Shown piece after piece: positions 8,961 through 15,484 of a stretch of DNA of 34,379 bases (its first letter is position 1; each line of letters opens with the position of its first letter). The notes beneath the pieces are model-generated. The model ran no database searches and was not told the DNA's origin. It saw nothing but the letters and a program-made list of their open reading frames with translations. This stretch comes from an uncultured Myxococcales bacterium (lineage in GTDB: Bacteria; Myxococcota_A; Polyangia; Nannocystales; Nannocystaceae): positions 1-34,379 of the forward strand of contig CADEGN010000059.1 of NCBI GenBank assembly GCA_902826865.1, given 5' to 3'. Position numbers and translations under genes: made by a program.

Positions 8961-10718
8961 TCAGATCTGCGGGCTAAATCGTGCGGCCTCGGAGCCGCCC
9001 GTTGCGCTGGCCGAGCGCGGGATCACGCTGCACTCGGAAAACGCCACGGACTGGCATCGCTCCTCGCAGAAGCGGCGATCGATGTGCGCCATCATGGTCG
9101 CCGCGGCCTCCAAGATGGTGCGGTGGATATTCGCGGGGCCAAGTAGCGTATCGACGCGCGTCCGAGCCAAGACGTCTCGGACCGGGCCGATCGGGCCGAT
9201 CAAATGGAGGTCGTTACCTCGACTGCGCAGCATGAGCACGAGGTTGCGCAGGGTTCCGACGGCCGTGGCATCGATGTCACTGATCGCTGCGCAATCCAGG
9301 GCCAGGATCTGCATTTGCGGCCGTTGCGCGAACATTTGGTGGATTCGATCCTCGAGGAACCGAGCGTTCGCGAAGTAGAGCGGTGCATCGACCCGCAAGA
9401 TTCCAATCTGTGGGCAGGTGTCGACGGTCTCACGCAGGGTGTTGCGGTAGACGAGCGACCCGGGGATGCGACCAAGCTCGGCGGTGTGCGGTGTGGCGGT
9501 GCGACGGACGAACAACACCAGCGCGACGGCCAGGCCGGCCGCAAGCCCGTTCACCAGGCCAAACGTCAATGTCACGCCCGCCGTCGCGACCATCACGACG
9601 CCGTCACTGCGATGAGTTCGCCACACCTCCGTCGCTTCGCGAGGATCGAAAAGGCCGAGTGCGGCGTGGATCACGATACCGGCCAGTACCGCGTGGGGGA
9701 GCAGCGCGAACACCGGGCCTGCGACGAACATGGTGACGACCACGCCGATGCCGACGAAAACGCCAACCTTACGCGTGTGCCCGCCTGCGTTTAGCGCCAC
9801 GGCGGTGCGCGACAGGCCGCCTGAAACCGGGAATCCGCCCACGGCTGCCGACGCGAGGTTGGCGAAACCGAGGGCGAACAGCTCGCGGTTCGGGTGGATC
9901 TGCTCCCGTCGCCTCACCGCCAATGCCTTCGCGATCGCTACCGAGCTTCCATAGCCGACGATCGTGACCGACAGCGCTGTTGGAACGAGGGCGACCACGT
10001 CGCCCATCGAAAAATCTGGTAACCGAGGTTGCGGCAGCGCCACCGGGATCGCGCCGACCGTGGGGAGCGCATCGCTGCCTCCGCCGAGCATCCAGCACGC
10101 CACAATGCCGGCCCCACAGGCTACGAGGGGCGCGGGCACGCGCGGGCGCCAACGGGGCAACCCGAGCATGATCGCCAGCGTTGCCAGGCCAAACGCGAGG
10201 GGGAGCGGTTGCGTCCGCCCGACGTGAACGAGGATCGGCCATGGGTTCTCCGCGGTGACGTTGGCGGCGGCACTGGCCGGAAGCCCCAACAGAGGGCGGA
10301 GCTGGCTCGCGGCCGTGAGCAGAGCGGCGGCCGCGTTGAACCCGACGATCGCGGGGTGGCCGAGGAAGTTGACCAAAACACCCGCGCGGAGGGAACCGAG
10401 CACGAGCAGCGCGAGTCCGACGAGGATCCCCAACACGAGTGCCAGCGCCGCATACCGGGGCGTGTCGGCCGTGGCGAGGGTTTGCAAGCCACTCGCGGCG
10501 ACCAAACAGGTGAGGGCCACGGGCCCCACGGAAAGGTAGCGGCTCGAGGCCATGGGCGCGTACGCCAACGCCCCCGCAGCTGCGCTAAAGAACCCAGTGA
10601 TCGGTGAGAGCCCGATGATCAGGGCATACGCCATTGCCTGGGGGACCATCAGGGAGAGCACGGCGATCGCTGCGAAGCCATCGCGACCGAAGTGCGAGGG
10701 GCGCGACGGTGTGCTCAT
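8961..10718 (-). CDS. SulP-family anion transporter with STAS domain
   Basis: Inner-membrane protein of 585 aa. A first transmembrane region (LMVPQAMAYALIIGLSPITGFF) carries the conserved PQ-AYA-x-I-x-G-x-x-P-x-x-G signature of SulP permeases, and about ten further hydrophobic segments follow. A cytoplasmic STAS domain lies at the C-terminus (about 430-535, with LRVDAPLYFANARFLEDRI and LALDCAAISDIDATAV). A 40-residue Ser/Cys-containing tail follows. Family members carry sulfate, bicarbonate, dicarboxylates or, in one subgroup, molybdate. The ATG at 10718 overlaps the mobA stop (ATGA, 4 bp), which fixes the start and implies translational coupling. Coupling to a molybdenum-cofactor gene suggests molybdate or sulfate as substrate, but this is inference. 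Confidence 0.9.
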   Translation of the reverse strand: MSTPSRPSHFGRDGFAAIAVLSLMVPQAMAYALIIGLSPITGFFSAAAGALAYAPMASSRYLSVGPVALTCLVAASGLQTLATADTPRYAALALVLGILVGLALLVLGSLRAGVLVNFLGHPAIVGFNAAAALLTAASQLRPLLGLPASAAANVTAENPWPILVHVGRTQPLPLAFGLATLAIMLGLPRWRPRVPAPLVACGAGIVACWMLGGGSDALPTVGAIPVALPQPRLPDFSMGDVVALVPTALSVTIVGYGSSVAIAKALAVRRREQIHPNRELFALGFANLASAAVGGFPVSGGLSRTAVALNAGGHTRKVGVFVGIGVVVTMFVAGPVFALLPHAVLAGIVIHAALGLFDPREATEVWRTHRSDGVVMVATAGVTLTFGLVNGLAAGLAVALVLFVRRTATPHTAELGRIPGSLVYRNTLRETVDTCPQIGILRVDAPLYFANARFLEDRIHQMFAQRPQMQILALDCAAISDIDATAVGTLRNLVLMLRSRGNDLHLIGPIGPVRDVLARTRVDTLLGPANIHRTILEAAATMMAHIDRRFCEERCQSVAFSECSVIPRSASATGGSEAARFSPQI

Positions 10719-11341
10719 CCGCGCGCCCGCGCCGCGCGTGCGGCCTGCCATTGCGCGACCGTATTGCACGATCGCACCACCTCGGGATCGGGAAGCTGCG
10801 CAACGGGGACGTAGCGTGCGTCGAGCACCTCGTAGAGCCGTCGTAGCGCGCAATTCGGGGATGTGACGAGCGATCGAGCGGCGTCAAGTGCGGCCGCAAG
10901 GCGCACTGCGCCCGAGGTGGCGCAGATGATCCGCGCGCCATCGGCCGCAACCGTCACCGGCACGATCGCCGCGCAGTCCGCAGCTGCTTCGAGCGCATCC
11001 AGAATCCAATTCACGTGTGCAGTGGTGAGCCATGCCGCGTCACACGAGCCGACGAACACCACCGAGGGACCTGCATCTGCAATCGCCTCGAGGCCGGTGA
11101 GCACGCCAGCCAACGGTCCCCCATGCCGGCGCTCTGCTGGGTCATCGACGCGCGCAACCCCGGCGGGAAGCTCCGGCAGCGCCGCACCCGCGCTTCCGAC
11201 GACCATAGCGACCGTTACCGCCGCCGCGACGGTCCGGCACACCGTCACAAGCATGGGTTCGCCGTCGAGATCGAGCCAAGCCTTGGGTTGCCCCATCCGT
11301 TGCGAGCGCCCGCCGGCGAGGATCAGACCTGTGCGTCGCAC
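10715..11341 (-). CDS. mobA: Molybdenum cofactor guanylyltransferase (MobA-like)
   Basis: Cytoplasmic nucleotidyltransferase of 208 aa that transfers GMP to molybdopterin. The N-terminal GTP-binding signature LILAGGRSQRMGQPKAWLDL (about 6-25) is textbook. The second acidic motif, usually V-x-x-CDMP, reads FVGSCDAAWL near residue 97, with the Asp kept. The short length is normal for the family. Relatives that make CTP- or ATP-linked cofactors share the motif, so the exact nucleotide is not certain. Translation begins at a GTG (11341), and the stop overlaps the sulP start. With fdhD next door it points to formate dehydrogenase or another Mo/W-bis-MGD enzyme encoded elsewhere. Confidence 0.88.
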   Translation of the reverse strand: MRRTGLILAGGRSQRMGQPKAWLDLDGEPMLVTVCRTVAAAVTVAMVVGSAGAALPELPAGVARVDDPAERRHGGPLAGVLTGLEAIADAGPSVVFVGSCDAAWLTTAHVNWILDALEAAADCAAIVPVTVAADGARIICATSGAVRLAAALDAARSLVTSPNCALRRLYEVLDARYVPVAQLPDPEVVRSCNTVAQWQAARAARARG

Positions 11342-11403
11342 CGCTGCGATGGAGCATGCCGCCCAGACGGCGCCCGAATCAAGGTATGATCACGACACCA
11401 GCC

Positions 11404-11778
11404 ATGAAGCTCAGGATCCGCGGAGACTCGCTCCGCCTGCGCTTGTCGCAGGGTGAGCTGCAAGCCCTCGCCGAGCATGGGCGTGTCGCCGATGCCGTCC
11501 GTTTCGGTCCGAGCAATGCCTTGCGCTACGCCTTGGTGCGGGCTGCGGGTGCGAACGTGCTGTCCGCGGATTTCGCCGATGGAGCGATCGAAGTTCGAAT
11601 TGCCCCCGAGGCGGTTGAGCGCATGGCGACCACGGACGACGTTGGCGTTTCCGGGGTGCAGGTGGTCGATGGCGGCACGACTCTGGCGTTGCTCGTGGAG
11701 AAGGACTTCAAGTGCGTGGTCCCGCGCTCCGGCGAGCAAGACAGCGATGGCTTCCCCAATCCCGCCGCCGGTTGCTGA
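11404..11778 (+). CDS. DUF7009-like small protein
   Basis: Protein of 124 aa from the ATG at 11404 (MKLRIRGDSLRLRLSQGEL). An in-frame ATG at 11386 would add MITTPA. The N-terminal pattern KLRIRG-x-S-x-RLRL-x-x-x-E recurs in small bacterial proteins that I recall as DUF7009; function unknown. The middle is beta-rich (NALRYALVRA, GAIEVRIAPEAV), and the C-terminus holds Cys residues in FKCVVPRSGEQD and AAGC. It lies between divergent mobA and convergent fdhD (6 bp from the fdhD stop), inside a molybdenum-cofactor neighbourhood, so a role in that pathway is plausible. The sequence itself shows no catalytic motif. Confidence 0.72.
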   Translation: MKLRIRGDSLRLRLSQGELQALAEHGRVADAVRFGPSNALRYALVRAAGANVLSADFADGAIEVRIAPEAVERMATTDDVGVSGVQVVDGGTTLALLVEKDFKCVVPRSGEQDSDGFPNPAAGC

Positions 11779-11784
11779 TCGAAA

Positions 11785-12633
11785 CTACGCCACGATCCGG
11801 CTCGGGTGCGTGTAGACGCAGGCCCGACGGCCCCGCGCGAAGCCGACAAGCGTCATGCCGGCCCGTGCCGCCAGATCGATCGCCAACGACGACGGTGCGG
11901 ACACGGCGACCACGACTGCGATCCGCGCGGCGAGTGCCTTCTGCACGATCTCAAAGGAGACGCGGCCCGATACACCAAGCACCCTCAGGCCGCGCGGCTC
12001 GCGATCGTGCTCCGCCGCCCAACCGACGACCTTGTCCAGGGCGTTGTGGCGACCGACGTCCTCGCGCACGACGAGCGGCTGGCCCTGGCCGTCAAACAGG
12101 CCGAGGCCATGCAGGCCGCCGGTGAGGGCGAACACGGCCTGACGGGCGCGGAGGGCCTCCGGAATCGCCAAGATGGGCTCCCAACCGATCGTGCCCTCGG
12201 CGACGATCGGCGGCGCACAACTCAGTACTTGATCAAGCGTGGCCTTGCCACACACGCCGCAACTGCTGCTCGCGAACATGTTTCGACGAAACCGGGCGAG
12301 GTCGATCGCGTACCTTGGATCGATGATCACCTGGACCACATTGTCCTCGGCCTCGGGTCGATCCACCACGTCGCAGTGGCGGACTGCGACCACGTGCGAG
12401 GGGTCTTCGACGATGCCTTCGGTGATCACAAACCCGCGCGCCAACTCCAGGTCGTGCCCAGGTGTGCGCATGACCACCGCGACGGGGACTCCGCCGACGC
12501 GAAGCTCGAGTGGCTCCTCGCGGACGACCACATCTTCGGCGGCGTCAGCGGCTCCGTCGTTCCAGGCAAGCCGCTGGACCGTCGCTGTTGCCGCGTCGAG
12601 CGCTGCCTCGTCGTCGTCCATCATCTGCGCCAA
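11785..12633 (-). CDS. fdhD: Formate dehydrogenase accessory sulfurtransferase FdhD
   Basis: Cytoplasmic protein of 282 aa that carries sulfur from a cysteine desulfurase to the molybdenum cofactor before it enters formate dehydrogenase. The essential Cys pair is in SSCGVCG (about residues 123-126). Other family blocks are HDLELARGFVITEGI, FALTGGLHGLGLFD, REDVGRHNALDKVVG and VSGRVSFEIVQKALAA. Length is standard. The start may lie a few codons inside (MDDDEAAL). The gene is convergent with the DUF7009-like gene. No formate dehydrogenase structural gene occurs in the window. Confidence 0.95.
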   Translation of the reverse strand: MAQMMDDDEAALDAATATVQRLAWNDGAADAAEDVVVREEPLELRVGGVPVAVVMRTPGHDLELARGFVITEGIVEDPSHVVAVRHCDVVDRPEAEDNVVQVIIDPRYAIDLARFRRNMFASSSCGVCGKATLDQVLSCAPPIVAEGTIGWEPILAIPEALRARQAVFALTGGLHGLGLFDGQGQPLVVREDVGRHNALDKVVGWAAEHDREPRGLRVLGVSGRVSFEIVQKALAARIAVVVAVSAPSSLAIDLAARAGMTLVGFARGRRACVYTHPSRIVA

Positions 12634-12692
12634 GACAGCTTAGCGTCATCGGGTTGGCTCGTTGCACTCGGAGAGCTGGTGAGCTCGAGAGT

Positions 12693-13232
12693 TTACGGCT
12701 TGCCGAACTTGTCGGAGCAGCGCGTCATTACCCTCCGCGCGGCATCCGTACGCTCGATCCCGGCGAGGAGCGGAAGCTCGGCCGCAAGCGCAGCTGCCTG
12801 GCAAGAGGCGACTTGGACGTTGCCAGCCGCCATGCACGCGGTCCGGCGCTCACCCATCTTCTTTCTCCGACCGTCGTGCCAGCGCAGTACGTCGCTCTCA
12901 GCGCCGCGCTTCAAAAAGCCGTCGTACGAGTCGACCACAGCGTCGCAGGCGGCATCGATGCTGGCAGGCAACGTGGCTGGCAGCACCGCCGCGGCATCGA
13001 TCTCGGCGACTACGCGCGCTTCGTGTTCGGCCTTGGCCTTGGCCGCGGCTGCGAGGCGCGCTTGCTCGGCGTTGTCTGCGGCCTCTGACTGCTTCTTTTG
13101 CCTGCTTTCCATCGTGACCGCCTTGGCGATCGACTCTTCGAAGGATTGAGGGGCTGCGCCACCACCACAGGCGAGCGACAACCAGAGCGGTGCGAGTCGA
13201 GCCACGGAGGCGAGGTAGCGGCGGACGTTCAT
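12693..13232 (-). CDS. Putative lipoprotein with Ala/Lys-rich helical segment
   Basis: Protein of 179 aa. A signal peptide (RRYLASVARLAPLWLSLACG) ends in a lipobox-like LSLAC, giving lipidated Cys22. Residues about 35-75 are rich in Ala, Lys, Glu and Gln and probably form a long helix or short coiled coil. The C-terminal half contains four Cys (CDAVV, CMAAG, CQAAA, CSDKF) that could make two disulfides in the periplasm. No family recognised. It is divergently placed from the lipoprotein gene at 13559. Export is well supported, function unknown. Confidence 0.75.
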   Translation of the reverse strand: MNVRRYLASVARLAPLWLSLACGGGAAPQSFEESIAKAVTMESRQKKQSEAADNAEQARLAAAAKAKAEHEARVVAEIDAAAVLPATLPASIDAACDAVVDSYDGFLKRGAESDVLRWHDGRRKKMGERRTACMAAGNVQVASCQAAALAAELPLLAGIERTDAARRVMTRCSDKFGKP

Positions 13233-13558
13233 CGGCGGTCGTACCTGAGCACACAGAGCCTACACCCTCCGTGATGCGCCGGCGATCCCAACGATTGGCC
13301 GCGGGTGTAGGCCACGAGAGTGGCTCGAGCGCGTCCGATCTCGCTCGAGTTGGCGCGGCGCAGAAGGAGTCCCGGGGTGGACCATGCCGCCGAGCGCTAA
13401 CTCAATGGTGCGACGTGATGACGGTGGGGGTCGACGAGCCCCACCTGGGGAATGGCTGGGGAGTATCGACACCGGGCGCAAAAATTTGATCGTGATCTCG
13501 CGTGCGCACCACAGTCGAGCCACGCACAAGGGTGGTGTAGAGTCGTGATCGGGGGACC
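13233..13558. other. Intergenic region between two divergent lipoprotein genes
   Basis: No convincing gene is present in these 326 bp. Two inverted repeats are visible: GCCTACACCC (13258-13267) with GGGTGTAGGC (13303-13312), and CTCGAGCG (13324-13331) with CGCTCGAG (13342-13349). Both could be regulator sites for the divergent genes, although repeats of this size are expected a few times by chance in such a window. An AT-rich patch (AAAAATTT, about 13481-13488) is a possible promoter element for the rightward gene. Confidence 0.5.
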
Positions 13559-14785
13559 ATGGGGATCGATATCAAGCCACGCGTTGCTTCGAGCGTTCTT
13601 GCGATCGCCTCTCTATCTGCAGTCGCGTGCAAGGAGCAGACGCCCGAGAAAGGCGATCTGATCGCACGCGCAACGATCGGTCCGATGGGGGGGGAGCTCG
13701 CCGGGAGCGGAGTAAGGGTCACGTTTCCAGCCGACGCAGTCACCACCGATGTAGACATCGAGTTGCGAACGTCCGAAGCCGATCTGTCCGTCCGCGACTA
13801 CGCCCAGGCCGGAGAAGCCATGTATCTCACGCGCGCGGATCAGGAGGACGGGGCCGCCAACCTCATCTTGCGTTTGCCAGCGACGCTGACGTTTTCAGAT
13901 CCCCCGAGTAAGTCGGCCGTCTTGTTCAAGCAAGACGGGGTGACCGTAGCTGCCGCCGGGGACACTGCGTATCTCAACGAGCTTTCGACCATTGCGGCCG
14001 CAACTGCCGGCACGCCAGTCACGATGGTGGTGGAGCCGGCCCTGGGCAAGGCGCCGGACTCGGCGGGGGCCGCGATCCGCGACCTGGTGCACTTTCGCGT
14101 CGCCCTCGCCGACACACCGCACCTCAACCTCGCCCTAACGATCTATGACACGGCCGGGGCGTACGCCAAGCCGCTCAACGGCACCGGTGAGGGCGATTGT
14201 GGCTTCCGCATGGAGGCGATCGAGGGCGGATCGCTCAGCGCCGATTGCTCCGAGGGGCCGACGACGAGCCGCGTGCGTATCACCAGCGCCGAGGTGGCGT
14301 TCGACGTGCTGCCGTACCTGTCCGGCAAGCTCGACACGCCCGTGGTCGTCGGCGTCGTGGCTGGCAGCGACCAACTCGCGTATCAGCTCGGGTTCTTCGC
14401 CTTCGATACCAGCCCCTGTTACACCGAGACGTGCTCTGGCTTTGGTACCTGCGAAGTGGCCGGAGATGAGCCGTCTTGCGCGTGTCAGGACGGCTACGCG
14501 CCCGGTCCGGACCTCTCATGTGAGTGCGTGCCACAGTGTGCGGGGCGGCAGTGCGGATTCGATGGGTGTTCGCAGGACTGCGCGCCGGGTTGCAGCGAAG
14601 GCGAGATCTGCACAGAGGACGGCCAGTGCATTCCCGACCCCCAGCAGATGGACTCGGGTGGCGTTGATACGGGTCCGGTGGACACCGGCGACGCGACCAC
14701 GGGTGTGATGGATACAGGCGGAAGCACGGGCGCGGGATCTACGAGCGGAGCCGGCTCGGACGGTAGCTCAAGCACCGGCGCGTAA
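13559..14785 (+). CDS. Secreted lipoprotein with ZU5-like and EGF-like regions
   Basis: Lipoprotein of 408 aa with lipobox SAVAC (Cys24). Residues about 38-75 (GPMGGELAGSGVRVTFPADAV...IELR) resemble the start of a ZU5-like beta domain. A longer beta-rich body follows. A Cys-rich stretch around 285-355 is EGF-like first (CSGFGTC...CACQDGY), then holds further C-x2-4-C repeats (CAGRQCGFDGCSQDCAPGC). The last ~45 residues are a low-complexity Ser/Thr/Gly/Asp tail (DTGPVDTGDATTG). Such tails and Cys-rich modules are typical of Nannocystaceae surface lipoproteins. The ATG at 13559 follows GGGGGACC. A hairpin 25 bp after the stop may end the transcript. Function unknown. Confidence 0.85.
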   Translation: MGIDIKPRVASSVLAIASLSAVACKEQTPEKGDLIARATIGPMGGELAGSGVRVTFPADAVTTDVDIELRTSEADLSVRDYAQAGEAMYLTRADQEDGAANLILRLPATLTFSDPPSKSAVLFKQDGVTVAAAGDTAYLNELSTIAAATAGTPVTMVVEPALGKAPDSAGAAIRDLVHFRVALADTPHLNLALTIYDTAGAYAKPLNGTGEGDCGFRMEAIEGGSLSADCSEGPTTSRVRITSAEVAFDVLPYLSGKLDTPVVVGVVAGSDQLAYQLGFFAFDTSPCYTETCSGFGTCEVAGDEPSCACQDGYAPGPDLSCECVPQCAGRQCGFDGCSQDCAPGCSEGEICTEDGQCIPDPQQMDSGGVDTGPVDTGDATTGVMDTGGSTGAGSTSGAGSDGSSSTGA

Positions 14786-14809
14786 CCGGCCGCAAGTCGC
14801 GATCTTGGC

Positions 14810-14827
14810 CCGTTCGCAAACGAACGG
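14810..14827 (+). terminator. Possible hairpin terminator after the lipoprotein gene
   Basis: CCGTTCG-CAAA-CGAACGG is a perfect 7-bp stem with a 4-nt loop, 25 bp after the stop at 14785. No T-tract follows, so intrinsic termination is uncertain. Confidence 0.4.
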
Positions 14828-14832
14828 AGACC

Positions 14833-14979
14833 GCGGCCGCGCCGCGTTGCCGCCGTTGTCGTCCGCGTGCGGGCGCTCTAGCGCGTGACGAAGCGTGGTG
14901 CGGCCGCGCCGCGTTGCAGTTGTTGTCGTCCGCATGACGGGCGCTCCTGCGCGTGACGAAGTGTGGTGCGGCCGCGCCA
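14833..14979 (+). repeat. 67-68 bp tandem repeat, two full copies plus a partial third
   Basis: Copy 1 is 14833-14899, copy 2 is 14900-14967, and a truncated third copy begins at 14968. Each starts with GCGGCCGCGCC and ends with GCGTGACGAAG-x-GTGGT. The two full copies differ at about ten positions, so the duplication is not recent. Both keep a short internal hairpin (GCGCTCTAGCGC in copy 1, GCGCTCCTGCGC in copy 2). The repeat lies in a gene-free stretch. Confidence 0.9.
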
Positions 14980-15061
14980 TCAGTTCGCTCGACAGCCGGG
15001 TTCCGCCGCCGCCCAAGTCGGGTGGGCAATGCGCACTCTGGCCGCCTGCTTCGGCCCCTCG

Positions 15062-15102
15062 TTTCGTCACATGCCCTCCACAAAAAAAGTTCCGTGACGA
15101 AA
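15062..15102. promoter_or_regulatory. Inverted repeat TTTCGTCAC / GTGACGAAA upstream of the haem-lipoprotein operon
   Basis: Perfect 9-bp arms (15062-15070 and 15094-15102) flank a spacer with a run of seven A. The half-site GTGACGAA also occurs at the end of both full 67-68 bp repeats (about 14885 and 14953), giving several copies in about 220 bp. It may be an operator or an RNA hairpin. Confidence 0.4.
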
Positions 15103-15484
15103 TCGCATGCGAAACCTTGGGGGCTCTGAAACCCAGCCGACCGGCTTCGGAGCCACAGAGGTCAAGCGACAACGCCCGTCCGACGCGACAACCGTCGCCG
15201 ATCAGCGACTGCGACATCCGTGGCACGGTGAGGCCCACAAGCGACACCCAGATCGCGCGCGCCGATCTTGGGTGCATCGGGCCCCAGCGCGATCCGGCCT
15301 TTGCGTTCAAAACGAGCCCTACCCCCCGCTCAGTCCTTGTTCATGGGCGTCGAACCACACGGGCGCACCTTGCCGGATCGTTGGGCGCGCCGTTAGGATG
15401 GCAACTCGTCGTGGCGACGTTCGATCGTCCGCCGCGGAAACAAGTTCTCAGAACAATCAAGTCGGGCGAGCAACAGGGGGAGCA

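Larger units (their letters stand above)
14786..15484. other. 699-bp region without a supported gene
   Basis: It holds the hairpin at 14810-14827, the 67-68 bp repeats (14833-14979) and the inverted repeat at 15062-15102. A 10-bp palindrome TCGCATGCGA lies at 15103-15112. The frame of the downstream cytochrome-like gene stays open back to 15107, but that extension has no signal-peptide character and the start at 15485 is clear. The region likely contains the promoter of the 15485-19156 operon. Confidence 0.6.

Noticed and set aside
15107..15484. N-terminal extension of the haem-lipoprotein frame by 126 codons
   Set aside because: The extension has no signal character and would bury the lipoprotein signal peptide; the ATG at 15485 has a strong ribosome site.
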